Origin: Blastomyces gilchristii SLH14081
Lineage: Eukaryota > Ascomycota > Eurotiomycetes > Onygenales > Ajellomycetaceae
Length of the DNA stretch: 64,000 nucleotides
Assembly (NCBI RefSeq): GCF_000003855.2
Contig: NW_003101658.1
Span: 124,001-188,000, forward strand
Direction: 5' to 3'
This document shows positions 22,368 to 33,901 of this stretch, piece by piece; position 1 is the stretch's first letter, and each line of letters opens with the position of its first letter. The notes below the pieces were generated by a model. It was not told where the DNA came from. It saw only the letters and a program-made list of their open reading frames with translations, and did not search any database. Both the position numbers and the translations under genes were made by a program.

Positions 22368-24361
22368 GGGGCTTTGTCTGTTTCTTTTCAGAGAGGGATG
22401 AAGCTCTAGTTTCTTTTACTAATTTTGCCCTCTCTCGTGGAGTAACTGTTTTGTTTTATGTATGATTGCTTGCCGTTTGGTTTTTGGTCTTGCGGGGGGT
22501 AGGTAGGGTGCTCGCGGAAGGTGATGATATATTTTAAGCACGAAGGGATTGCATCATTTTGTACTGTAGATATATGATAATTTGCTAAGTTACAATCATG
22601 TCATGATAACATGTCACCCTGTAATAGGCAGTAGAGTTGTGAAAAGGCTATGTATCAGGCTATCCTACTCAATTCTCGAAAGTGCATCTGTGCTGTAATC
22701 TGACAGACAGCGTATAGCGCTCCAATGGCTGGTTTCGGCGCGTACGTCGTTTCTCACTCCAATAATAAGATTTCATATATCCCACTACAATCAATCTGAC
22801 ATGCAGACGAACTATAGTCGCTTAATTGAGCCGTATCTATAACCCGCCAGGAGTGCGGAGAACAGGAGATCTTAGGGAATCTGGGAATGCGCACACGCTT
22901 TTACTTGATTATTAAATCAAGTAGAGTCCTCGCCTGCTCTTTCTACCCTAACTTCCTTATGGATGGGCCTAAGAGCATAAATCCTTAATACTGGTTAATG
23001 CCTTGCTCACTACTTTTACATTCATTATTTCATTTTTATACTCGCGTCAACAGTTGTAATATCCCCTCTATCTAACTAAAGTGAAGGTGTGCCTCGGAGG
23101 CGCCAAGGGCGGAGAATCCATTTCACTCGTTGGGACGAATGATCGGGGCAAGGCAGTAAGTAGTACTCATAGGGGCTGTACATACAGCGTAGAGGTGCGG
23201 CTAGAAACACTGTGCTACAGACCAAGATTACTGGTCTCATTATCCCAGTCTCTATCTAATGGGGGAAGCTATTGTTGGATAATCAATTTATGGGGCGATT
23301 ACGCAGTAGCCAGGCCATATGGAACCATATATATCACAATAGGAAATAATTAAATGCAATAGAAGATACCGCTTTAGGGGTGGAGATGAGTTTCTAGCCG
23401 CCGCCCGGGGCCCCTCCATAATCAAATTTTACTACAAATATGAATGGATAGCTACATGTATGGATGTACATGTACATACATGTACATGTACCTAACCAGG
23501 CTACCCCCGGTAGCAAGTCAGGGGGGTGTCTGACGGGGGCAAACTATCATCTCTGATTCAGGTATCTCAGCATGTTCCAGAAAGATTTTGGAAGGTGTCT
23601 GTCTTATTGTTCATGCAGGGTTTAATCAAAATGTCATGTATTATAACTTCCAAGGTTATAATCTGTAACTGTTATTATCAGTTGATTGCCATCTTATCCT
23701 GACTCAGAATTTTTGCTGCGCGGAAAGGTCATTGATACATACATATCAAATATATCCATGGTTCAAAGAGATTCAATAGAAGTGTTTGATAAGAACATCT
23801 TATTAATGTATTGAAAAGAATATTGTTCTGATTTACAGTGATTTGAACAAGATAGTGAAATAACTGCTTGGCCAGTGTTACACAATACATGTTAGAGTTA
23901 ATGCTTCAAAAATTATAGAGAAAGGATTCTTTATTTAGCTCAGAGCAGTAGTAAATCTGTGAGAACTAAATTTTCGCCAGAAAAAGAACTTAAGAGCAAG
24001 AGAAAAGTGTTCAGATGATAAATAGTATTTATTTGAAGTAGAAAAGCTCTTGTGCGGCATCATGATATTTATATAGAGAAAGCTGCTGACTTTGTGATTT
24101 AAAAGTGGTGAGCAACAGGTGCAAAAGCAGCACTGAGAGCAGAAAAGAGCCACTAATAAAATGCGTTACTAGGCCATGTTCTAGAGAGGTGTTTTATAAG
24201 TTAATATTAAATATCGACAGATGGATAGCCGTCGCGCAGGGCAGATAAAACTCAGTCATGACACGATTTGTAGGTTAGATCATGCAGGAGGATTTCCCCC
24301 AGGAACTATACGCCGTACGTGTGAATCTTATCTTATGAAAAATATTTCCAGTTGGAGGAAA

Positions 24362-24401
24362 GGAAAGCGCTACTGGGCATGCCAGTAGCTCGTAGCTTTC
24401 C
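24362..24401. other. Hairpin with 15 paired bases
   Basis: GCTACTGG (24369-24376) pairs perfectly with CCAGTAGC (24382-24389) around a 5-nt loop GCATG. After a 5-nt bulge on one side, GGAAAGC (24362-24368) pairs with GCTTTCC (24395-24401). Weaker complementarity (TTTCCAGTTGG and CAGTTGGAAA) extends outward. Could be a structured RNA, a foldback relic or chance. Confidence 0.5.
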
Positions 24402-24506
24402 GGCAGTTGGAAATCCACCGGCGTGATAAAAATTTCCTGTTCCTGAGAGAAAATCCGCGATGTGGAGCCTCCACTGACATATCAGCCGCCTGCAGCCGCT
24501 AGCGAA

Positions 24507-24571
24507 GACTATTGAGCCCAGGCCACAGGCACGGGAGCCCTAGCTTTCTCATCCAAAGAGGAGCGGTTCCG

Positions 24572-24608
<37 letters not shown>

Positions 24609-24650
24609 CATTGTGACCTCTCGCCCCCCAGGGCTCCCGTTCCAATAGCC
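24507..24650. repeat. Foldback structure centred on T20A16
   Basis: A run of 20 T (24573-24592) directly followed by 16 A (24593-24608) forms a perfect central hairpin. Around it ACGGGAGCCCT (24531-24541) is the exact inverse of AGGGCTCCCGT (24630-24640). Further out GACTATTG (24507-24514) matches CAATAGCC (24643-24650) with one mismatch. This looks like an inverted-repeat insertion or a tail-to-tail duplication. Confidence 0.55.
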
Positions 24651-26457
24651 TCGATCTAGGGAGTAGGTTTAGCCTCCTGTACTCCGTACGCTCGAGGAGA
24701 CCGGTGATTTTTCACAGCTTGCATGAATAATTTAGTCCAGGCAAGGAATGGAATGGTCAGAGGAGTGGACATTAATATTGGGTTGATGCAGGGCGACCGT
24801 TTTCCACGCACGGTTTTTATGTATGTACTATGTATTATGTATGTATGCTTCTAGCCGTTGGGGAAATACCTGTACAAACTCATCGGCCCCTGCAGGCGGC
24901 TGCGGCTGGTAGGTTTTGCTGCTATTAATAGTATTCAGAACGACGAACGATACGAAGATATTATTATTGCTGTCAAAAAGCCTAAAGGACATAAAAGGAG
25001 AGAGCAAGACGCCAACATTCACAAGGGGTTTGTCCCTCGAGTAGCCGTCCTGCTTCTCGGTTTTGGGGAGGCTTTGCACCGTTTTAAACAGCCTAACTAA
25101 AGGAGTTAGTGCGGTGATGGTTCAGAACCATACCCAGCTAGGCGGGTGCCGGGGAGACCTGGAATGGCTTCCGGAGGCCTCGCCATGCCTTTCCGTTATT
25201 GGTCTCTGATGCAGGTATCCATGCATCCATGCTGCTTGGAAACTCGAGCAAACTACGCAGCGTAAGCGCACGCCGGACTGAGACCGAAGTGCGACTTTGG
25301 CAGTTTGCTGGACCCTGGGTGGGCTGCGTGGTGAAGGACAGACGACAGACTCCTGACATTCGTTCGGCAGGTACAGCCTGTACAGCCAAACCAGGTTATA
25401 TTCAGGATCCTGATGTATTATGTTAATAAGTGTTTCTTTGCGTGGTAAGGCGTAGATGTATAGCACCCAAGGGATCAAACGCTCACATTTTTTATAATAT
25501 TTGAAACCAGGCGGAATGCGTCTTTCTTTCACACTGTCACAGACTAGCAGGCAGCTTAGCTGATTGCTGGAAGCTGACGGTAGATCTAAAATCATCCTAA
25601 AAAAATGTTCTCGGCTTGGTGGGACAGTATGCGTTCATCCACGCGAGCTCGCAAGCGGTGCAAGGGCGCTGCGGTCACAGCTGCGTGGCCCATCCCTATG
25701 GACCCTGCTTCTCCTCCCACAGCCAGCGTTATAAGAAGATAATTAGTCCCGTAATCTCCATAGTCTTCTTGTAAGTCTTCTCGTAGGCTCTTCTCAGCCA
25801 TTATATTGAAGGAGAGACATATGATATATCCCAATACCTGGGACGGGGAGCGCGAGACCTGAAACCGGCCTAAAAAGAAAAAAAAATAGGATCTGTCCAA
25901 TATATTAATGCTGTCATATCAGCCTCCGGGAGCACAGGAACGAACGATCGTGGGCTTGGCCAGAGCATTGGTTTGAGCTATTTGCGGTGGCCACTGGAGT
26001 TGATCGTGTTGTTCAGGATAGGTCAGTTTTCGACTGCTTAAGCTCGACCAACTGAACTAACTGCAGCTCCTTTTTGGATTATCGCGGTCTCTGTTAAGGT
26101 CGACTTTACCACTCGCTCGGAATGGACATCGTTGTGGGGAACTATTGCCTGGATCTTCTCTCTGATGCTAAACCGTGAAGTGGAACTGAGTGGTGGTGCT
26201 GCTTGGATTATTTCTTCCGATATTATTATTATTGGTTTTACTACTCCCGATTGTCATTACTTTTTTTATCATTTTATTCCCCGTCCCCCCTGCCCTACAC
26301 TCACTCATTGAAACCTTTTCAACCATATTTTCCGCCTTCATTTGCCCCATTTCTCCTCAATTCCGGCCAGACCAGACCAGTGTCCATTTCTGCTGAGTTG
26401 TGGTTGTGTAGGCATGCTGCTGCTGCTTGTCCCTTCTACGCTGAGTACTACTACTAG

Positions 26458-27942
26458 GCCTTCCCCCAAGCCCCTTTCTCGGCTTCTGCTCTCGCCAATC
26501 ACCGCCCGCAGCCTCCGCCAGTCTCGTCCTCAGCAGCAACAGCGCCAACCTCACCCTCGCCTGACACCACCGCAGAACCCCTTTACGACGCTCTCTCCGT
26601 GTCGTCGACAACAACCACGGCGTCCTACGCCATTCACCGTCCACGCTATCTATCATCGCGGCCGGCTGAAGAAGGGCCCTACACCGATATCCCGCTCGTT
26701 CCCATTTTCACGAACAATTCTTCTGCTGCGTCCTCCCTCCAACCTCCAGAACCCGCCTACCAACCCCCCCCTCGACGAGCAGCACATACCCCTCACCAAC
26801 GCCGCAACTCCCACGGACGCTCTCTCTTCTCATCCATTCGCACAAGTATTCGCAAACCGCCATCGTCCAGGCTCTGGAATCCCATCAACTACGTCCCCCG
26901 CACAACCTTCGTCACCGCTCCACGCCCTTCTCCGATCTCCGACACCTCTCCTTACGTCGAATCACAACGGGACGCTTATCCTCTGCTGACCATTCCGGAA
27001 CAGCGGCGCAGTCGCCAACAACCCAGTCCAACGAGTTTGTTGGTTGAGCGCAGCGTCGCGGATACAGAGAGTGGACGCGCAAGTATCGGGCTTCCTCCCG
27101 GCCATCGACGCAGTGGTGTGTGGGAAACCATTAATATGGTCAACAATTTAGATCAAGGTACAGGGGTGAGACAAGGAGATGCAGATAATATTCGCCGGCC
27201 AGACCCCACTCACTTGCGAACCAACGGGTTAAACACTCACCAGGTTGCTGGAGCCCATCCAGACCGCCCTCGGGAAGTTCCATCACAACACTCTTTGCGA
27301 TCACAGACGTTTGCTTCCATCCCTTCTACCAACGGCAATCATTCTTCAGGCGGCGGTGGTGCAGATGGCGATGTCGCGGAAGAATTAGCCTGGGGCCCTT
27401 CACACCCTTGTTTCCCACATATGAATCCACACGTCCCCGTCAATTCTCTGGAATACCAAAACACTCGAATCATCCGCATACGACGCGATTGGATGGTCAA
27501 GGGTGATCTCGCACCCACGTTTTCGAACCTATATCCCGAAATCCTTGACCCGTTGCTTCCAGAGCATGAATTCCGAACCGTTATCGCGAAGATAAACGAC
27601 GAACTAATTGCTTCATTCGACCCTTTCAGTGCACGCAACTGGCTTGACGGTGCAATTGGACTAGCAACAGGTTGGATCTGGGATGACTTCGGGGCTACAG
27701 GCGTCAAGAGTCACCTGAAGTCCATTGAGCAGTGGCTTGAGCACTGGAATTCCAGTGTTGGTATCAGAGAAGGCGTGAAGATCTGGAGTTTACGGAGCAC
27801 GGGCTATATGTCTATCGACATCCAGATTCCGGACCCGAAAGTTGGCATCGTCGAGAGCGATGGGGCATCTGCTACGGGCATGAGGCCTGACACTGCAGAG
27901 CGTGATGCCGAACACCACTTCCTCCCGCCATCGAACAGATGA
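26458..27942 (+). CDS. erf4: Erf4 subunit of the Ras protein palmitoyltransferase
   Basis: Open frame of 494 codons ending TGA at 27940-27942. The Golgin-A7/Erf4 domain lies at about 27400-27750: FPHMNPHVPVNSLEYQN, then TRIIRIRRDWM, TFSNLYPEIL, EHEFRTVIAKINDEL and NWLDGAIGLATGWIWDDFG. Family knowledge: Erf4 partners the DHHC enzyme Erf2 at the ER to palmitoylate Ras, keeping it at the plasma membrane. The N-terminal 300 residues are Ser/Pro/Arg-rich, as in other filamentous fungi. The start is unresolved. The frame has no ATG between the stop at 26455-26457 and 27136. CTACTACTAG at 26448-26457 is a good acceptor, so a short first exon with the ATG probably lies just upstream, with GTAGGC at 26408 as one candidate donor. 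If instead ATG 27136 is used, the domain is still complete. Confidence 0.83.
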   Translation, partial: AFPQAPFSASALANHRPQPPPVSSSAATAPTSPSPDTTAEPLYDALSVSSTTTTASYAIHRPRYLSSRPAEEGPYTDIPLVPIFTNNSSAASSLQPPEPAYQPPPRRAAHTPHQRRNSHGRSLFSSIRTSIRKPPSSRLWNPINYVPRTTFVTAPRPSPISDTSPYVESQRDAYPLLTIPEQRRSRQQPSPTSLLVERSVADTESGRASIGLPPGHRRSGVWETINMVNNLDQGTGVRQGDADNIRRPDPTHLRTNGLNTHQVAGAHPDRPREVPSQHSLRSQTFASIPSTNGNHSSGGGGADGDVAEELAWGPSHPCFPHMNPHVPVNSLEYQNTRIIRIRRDWMVKGDLAPTFSNLYPEILDPLLPEHEFRTVIAKINDELIASFDPFSARNWLDGAIGLATGWIWDDFGATGVKSHLKSIEQWLEHWNSSVGIREGVKIWSLRSTGYMSIDIQIPDPKVGIVESDGASATGMRPDTAERDAEHHFLPPSNR

Positions 27943-28852
27943 TGAAAATGTTGTTTTATTCCTCCCTCGTTTCGTATCGTTATTTTATACGTTATCTAAT
28001 CTTACGATATCCATTTCGTTAATTTTTTTTCCTGCTGCTGCTTTTCCACCTCCAGTTTCCACCCTCGTATTTCCCTCCTTTGCGTGCTGGCATCATGGCG
28101 ACTCTACCTATCGGGCGGGTCTGAGTTCCTTTTCTTCGCTGTTGATTCTGTTTTTCTTTTTTCTTTTTCTTTTTCTTCCTGTCTTTCTACCTTTTTTTGG
28201 GGGGGTGTTATTGATTATATATTGCATACGGCAAAAAGCACCATCGCATATTCCTTCTTGGGAGTTTCTTTCTTATCTTCTCTCTAGTTCGTTACCTTCT
28301 TTTCTTTCCTCCCTGATTGTTAGAGTTGCTTTTTAATTTTCCTTTTCCTTTTTCTTTTTCTTTTTCTTTTTTTTTTTCTGGGCGAATATTCGCCCCTACC
28401 TCATTCTTCAGATACCAGCATATACCCACATTATATGGCCGCGATGGCCTAATAGAAGACGATGTTTTGAACACTGAGTTTTTCTAACTAATGATATTCA
28501 ATTCAGTGGACCGGCGGCCAAATTCAATGCTGCCCTTTGATGACGTGCTGCACGGTAGCAAGCTACAAGAACTATGAAGTAGGTATTAACAAATAAATGT
28601 AGTAGTAAATTAAAGCCTAGTACATGTATCAATAGATATTTATTAAACGATCGATTGAGTACGCAGCGCTTAACACCGTTACGTGGAATCTAGGAGGGGT
28701 TCGTCGCTCGCGTTGTTGTAGCGGGAGCTACTATTACGAAACTTTACGGTATCGTAATATTGCCCGTCCGTCCGCAACCTCCACGCCTGCCAATCAATCA
28801 CAGCAAATGTCCCTTTAACGAGCAAAACGCAGGCGCCCTCAGATCAATCAAT
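27943..28852. other. Intergenic region between erf4 and the AP-2 mu gene
   Basis: The first 440 bp are very pyrimidine-rich on the plus strand (runs of TTTTTC at 28150-28200 and 28335-28380), probably the erf4 3' UTR and terminator area. The rest should be the promoter of the next gene. No coding frame supported. Confidence 0.5.
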
Positions 28853-30404
28853 ATGCTCTCCGGCATCCTAATCTTCAACCATAAGGGCGAGAACCTCATC
28901 TACCGCGCCTTTCGCAACGACTGCCGCCCGCGTCTCGCAGACGTATTCCGCATCCAGGTCATCTCCAACCCGCAGGTTCGCTCACCCATTCTAACGCTGG
29001 GATCGACGACGTTCAGCCATGTCAAGCATGAGAATATATACCTGGTTGCGGTGACAAAGAGCAATGTGAATGCGGCGCTGGTGTTTGAGTTTCTGTATCG
29101 GTTTGTGTTGTTGGGGAAGGGGTATTTTGGGAAGTTCGATGAGGAGGCCGTGAAGAATAATTTCGTGCTTGTTTATGAGCTGTTGGATGGTGAGTTGGTG
29201 CTATATATATCTTCTTTGTCGAAGTGGATGTGCCCAATTTCTCTTGACAGAGCTTTGGCTAATTTTCGTGGGTTACTTTTCCCTGAGCGATTAATAGAGA
29301 TACTTGACTTTGGATACCCCCAGAACACCGAAACGGATACCCTTAAAATGTACATTACGACAGAGGGCGTCAAATCAACCATTGCAAACTCGCCCTCGGA
29401 TTCTAGCAAAATTACTATGCAAGCTACGGGAGCCCTGTCGTGGCGCCGATCGGATATCAAATACAGGAAGAACGAGGCATTTGTCGACGTTATTGAGGAT
29501 GTCAACTTGCTCATGTCGGCTACCGGGACCGTCCTGCGTGCTGACGTAAATGGCCAGATCGTTATGCGAGCGTATCTATCCGGTACGCCGGAGTGTAAAT
29601 TTGGCCTGAATGACAAGTTACTTCTCGACAACAATGATGGCGCCGGAAGATCGGATGGCAGAACGAAAGCAACACGCGCGGCAGCAGGCAGCGTTACGCT
29701 GGAGGACTGCCAGTTCCACCAGTGCGTGAAACTTGGTCGTTTCGACGCTGACCGTATCATCTCCTTCGTTCCCCCTGACGGGGAATTTGAGCTGATGCGC
29801 TACCGGGCAACGGAAAACGTGAACCTGCCATTTAAGATTCACCCGATCGTGCGTGAGATTGGCACTACTAAGGTCGAATACAGCATTGCCATCAAGGCCA
29901 ACTTCAGCTCGAAGCTGTTCGCGACTAACGTCATCGTTCGCATCCCTACCCCGCTCAATGCGGCCAAGATCATAGAACGGACGAGTCAGGGACGCGCGAA
30001 ATATGAACCAGAGCAGAATAATATTGTCTGGAAGATTACACGATTCTCGGGCCAGAGCGAGTGTATACTCACCGCAGACGCGACGTTGACGAGTATGACA
30101 CAGCAGAAGGCATGGAGTCGGCCGCCGCTCAGTCTTGAGTTTAGTCTGCTTATGTTCACGAGTAGCGGGCTGTTGGTGAGGTACCTGAAGGTGTTTGAGA
30201 AGAATAATTATAGTAGTGTTAAATGGGTAAGGTACATGACTAGGGCGGGAAGTTATGAGATCAGGTAAGATTGCCCCCCCTCTTCCTTTCAATGAATTCC
30301 GAATTTACTGGTTGAATGGGGGCTAGATATCGGATGACATGCTTGCCTTGTTGTGGGTGTTAAATAACTAACGTGTGTGGCTATTTCCAAAACACAGGTT
30401 TTAA
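28853..30404 (+). CDS. apm4: AP-2 clathrin adaptor complex subunit mu
   Basis: Three exons, 28853-29189, 29298-30264 and 30398-30404, give 436 residues, the usual length. The start MLSGILIFNHKGENLIYRAF is the conserved longin-like N-terminus. FRNDCRPRLADVFRIQVI and NPQVRSPILTLGSTTFSHV are near-invariant in fungal mu2. Splicing of intron 1 (GTGAGT...AATAG, 108 bp) restores YELLDEILDFGYPQNTETD. The mu homology domain from about residue 170 ends KWVRYMTRAGSYEIRF; the final Phe and stop are in a 7-nt last exon after a 133-bp intron with branch CTAAC. Role from the family: mu2 recognises YxxPhi sorting signals and phosphoinositides in clathrin-mediated endocytosis at the plasma membrane, in complex with alpha, beta and sigma subunits. 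It is the last intact gene before the AT-rich block. Confidence 0.96.
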
Positions 30405-30900
30405 ATGCGAGTCACCCACCATCTTCCCCTCGCCTTACAGACCGAGGTTGGATATGTTCGTACTCCTCATCCCTCCACGCGTTTCATTCTGCATCGTGCA
30501 TACATACATACGTATAGCATATATATATCTGTACTCTGAAACCTCTTTGGCCGTTTCTTTTCCTGTAATTGTTCCATGACTGGCGTTGTTGGGAGGGCGT
30601 TGGGATTTTCTTCTTCCTTGTTGTTGCTGCCTTCGCTTTTGCTTCGCTGATACTATACTTCCTTTAGTTAGCGTAAGCTGTGCAGTTGGAGATTCGATAT
30701 TCATCATTTGAGTTTCTATTGTCCTCAAGTTATCCAAAGATTAGCGATTCTCCTAAAGGTAGTGTAGTGGGTATGTACCCATCAATGGCACAGCGAGCAT
30801 ACCCAGCCTTTGGTTCTCACATTGATAAATGAATATTCTGTACCATTCGAACATAATCAGTGAGGGCTTTTTCATACGCTGAGGTGATTTCAATTGCAGA
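30405..30900. other. Transition from gene DNA to AT-rich block
   Basis: 3' flank of the AP-2 mu gene. CpG dinucleotides are still common up to about 30.9 kb and then nearly vanish. No feature is recognised. Confidence 0.5.
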
Positions 30901-33363
30901 ACAGGATTTTGAGGCTAAAAATAGAATACTCACGTGATAAAATGGCCCTGAGCCTCATCTCTATTATCTCAGTAAACTCAGCCACTTCACTTCAAGCTAA
31001 CTCAATCTGAACTACTGCTACTTTCTGTCAAGTCCTGCTAACATCTGAGTTAATCAACTGTCACAGAACTTATACTAAATTTAAATAAGATATTCTCAGT
31101 AAACTCTTTACAGAGTATCTGAGAAAAAACAGTTTCTATTTATTAATAATATAGAAATGATTTACTTTAATTATAATATTTAAGATAGAATCACTGTATA
31201 ATATTACTTATAGATTATTTCTCTATTATTTTAAAGAATTAATTTTTCAATTTTCTGTTAATTAATATAATTTTTATCTGAAAATATATATATTCTAAGT
31301 ATAAAGTATTACATTGAAAACTGCTACTATAATTTTAAATATAAGAATAATTTACTAATTTTTCAATCATAATTATATCTAGTTATTCAATATCTTAATC
31401 TTACTATTAAAACATCTATTCAGTTATTAAAGACTATAGTTAAAGTACTGAGTATATTTTTCAGTAATTTTTAATAACTTCTGATAACTTCTGATCTCTT
31501 AATAATCTTATATAGTATATTAACTTATAATAACTTCTAATAACTTCTGAAATCTTCTGATAACTTCTGAATCAATTATATAATACTTCTTTTTAACAGC
31601 TGAGTTACTTTTTAATAACTAAGTTAAATAATATCTTATTAACTGTATTAAATATAATTAAGAGAGATTAAAGAAAATATATAAGTTAGTTATAATAACA
31701 GTTTTAAAAGTTATCATTAAAATAAATACTTTCAATGAATATTAAAGATATATTATAACTTATTATAAGCTATACTAAATCAGATAGTATTAATAAATAA
31801 TAGAATATTATTCAGTATTATCTTTAATAAATACTTCAAGATCTATATTTAGATTCTGAGTATACTCTTCAGCTATATATAGAATAAGTCTATATACTTT
31901 AGTATATAATATATAAATATAGTAATACTTTATTTATTATCAGAACTGATTATAAAAAGAGTCTTATTCTTTAATTCTATATAATTCTGATAGAAAAGAT
32001 AATTATTTAACTGATTTCTTTAAATAAGCTTAATAATCAGTAAATAAGAGATATAGTATAGTTTCTCAGTATTACTTCTTATCTAATCAGTACTGATAAT
32101 CTTCAGAGATAAGAAGACTTACTTAAATATATTTAATAGAGTAAGTATATATATATACTGCTTAGTTCAGAGTAAGCTCTTTATAAGTGATTTCAGTATA
32201 TTCTTTAAGACTCTACTTTATAAGAAAAGATTAAGCTTATAACTATTAATAAGTATTATCTTATTATATAGTAAAGTTAATTCTGTAATCAGTTTATCAG
32301 ACTGAGATATCTGAAATTACTTCTTTATAAGAATATTATCTGATTTAACTATTCTATAACTCTCAGTAGTAAAGCTGAGAATATTATTCTTTAAAAGACT
32401 GAATTTTATTCTATTAATATAAATTCATAATAAACTTAAATTATTTGAACTTTTATTAACTATTCTGATATCTTTATTAATATATATTTAATTTTATATA
32501 ATAAACTTGTATTCTATAATATATTATATTTTTTATTAAATAAGATTATTGATATGAATGAAAAGATTATATCTTAATATATTTTAAAAATTATTATCTT
32601 TATTAATAGTTATATTAAAGTTTAATAAGCAGTGTAATATATCTAATTAATACTTCTTCAGATCTGTTAGAATAATAGATAGAATATTAATAATACTAAT
32701 ATTTCTTTCATTAATAATATTATTCAGTATTTTATATCTTAAGTATCTGAAGTGAATTAAAATATTTACTTTGAGAAGTTTATAAAATTAATATTGAAAA
32801 TATGAATTATAATAATAGTAATCTCACTGAGTATGAGTATAAATATTTCAGATATCAAGTATACTGTTATATGAGAATTTTCTATTAAAAGAGATAATAT
32901 TATGAATATTTAATAATAATATAAGTGAGAGAGTTATAGATTAGATTAAAAAAGTTATATCTTAATTCTTCTTTTCTACTGAGTATTTAACTCTGAAAAT
33001 TATAATAAGAAAGCTGTTTAATCTTCTTAACTATTAGTAAAATAAAGATCTTAGTAAAGAACTCAATATCAGATCAGTTAGTGATTATAATTTATAAACT
33101 TAAAGAATATATCTGATGCTGAAAGTATTGTATTAAATATAATAAGTCAGAGTTAAAGTTAATATAGAATAATCACTGTGAAGATATAAATAGAGAATAA
33201 AATACAAAGATAAGTTAATCTCTTCACTGACTGAAAAAGAATTATTAATAACTTATATCACTGAAAAGCTCTTCTGATTTATCTTAAGAAGAATTAACTC
33301 TTATTTAATATAAATAGAATGAATACTTCTATGAAGAAATACTGCAGTAAATGCAATTCAAGC
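30900..33363. repeat. AT-rich relic into which element 1 inserted
   Basis: No readable protein motif. A locally repeated AACTTCT(A/G)AT motif occurs at 31480-31570 and again at 50490-50520 on the other side of the nested elements, so both flanks may come from one older repeat. Some ends are purine/pyrimidine patterned. I cannot assign a class. Confidence 0.4.
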
Positions 33364-33368
33364 TGTAT
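33364..33368 (+). repeat. Left target-site duplication of element 1 (TGTAT)
   Basis: TGTAT directly precedes the 5' LTR and recurs as TGTAT at 49518-49522 right after the 3' LTR, 16 kb away. Confidence 0.9.
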
Positions 33369-33901
33369 TATCACGCTCCCGGCCGCGTCAGAACTCTGTT
33401 GCGGTTTCACACAGCTCATCACTTTTATACAGATGATTTTATTCTATTCAAACTGGTTTTCAATCACTCTATAATATTATTCAGATATATTATAGAAAGA
33501 TCTGATTGATGAATATGAGAACTCTGCTTCTATATAAGGTTAGCAAATTACTCTTTCTTAACAGTGAGACACTGCTGAAATATCAGTCTGACTATTCTCA
33601 CTCATGAAATGAGAGAAGAGTATTCACTTATTATCTATATAGAATAGCTAGATGCTGACTTCTTATTAAAGAAGTCAGTGATTTGTTTTTCTTCTACTGA
33701 AATATATATAAGAGTTACTATGTATCTTATATAATCTTCTTAGTATACTAAATATTATATCTGTGATATTCTTATAATAACTCTGTAGTCTACAAGCTCA
33801 CTATTTAAGTAAGATAGTCAAGCTCACTTATATAGCTTCTTAAATAACTATCTCTATATAATACTATTAACTAGTCACTGCTTCAGTTCTGTTATATTAT
33901 A
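33369..33901 (+). repeat. 5' LTR of element 1
   Basis: Starts TATCACGCTCCCGGCCGCG (TG altered to TA) and ends GTTATATTATA. Its partner is 48985-49517, the same 533 bp length. The outer 35 bases keep CpG and GGCC; the rest has lost them. Confidence 0.9.

Larger units (their letters stand above)
22368..26457. other. 4-kb gene-poor stretch with an AT-rich relic and hairpins
   Basis: No supported gene. From about 23560 to 24240 the sequence is AT-rich with few CpG and no frame, and looks like an old repeat relic. Two strong hairpins (24362-24401 and 24507-24650) and a cluster of TACATGTA palindromes (23451-23492) are listed separately. The frame at minus 25592-25900 (102 codons) has no recognisable motif. 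The right end should hold the erf4 promoter and its missing first exon. Confidence 0.45.

Noticed and set aside
24573..24608. T20A16 as a terminator for a nearby gene
   Set aside because: No gene ends nearby, and fungal Pol II termination does not rely on such a hairpin; it is better seen as part of a foldback repeat.
25122..25595. 157-codon minus-strand frame
   Set aside because: No motif, no splice-consistent extension, overlapping frames equally long on the plus strand.
26342..26989. Long frame overlapping the start of erf4
   Set aside because: Pro/Arg-rich low-complexity reading in a different frame from the Erf4 domain; it has no own start and is probably a by-product of the biased codon composition.
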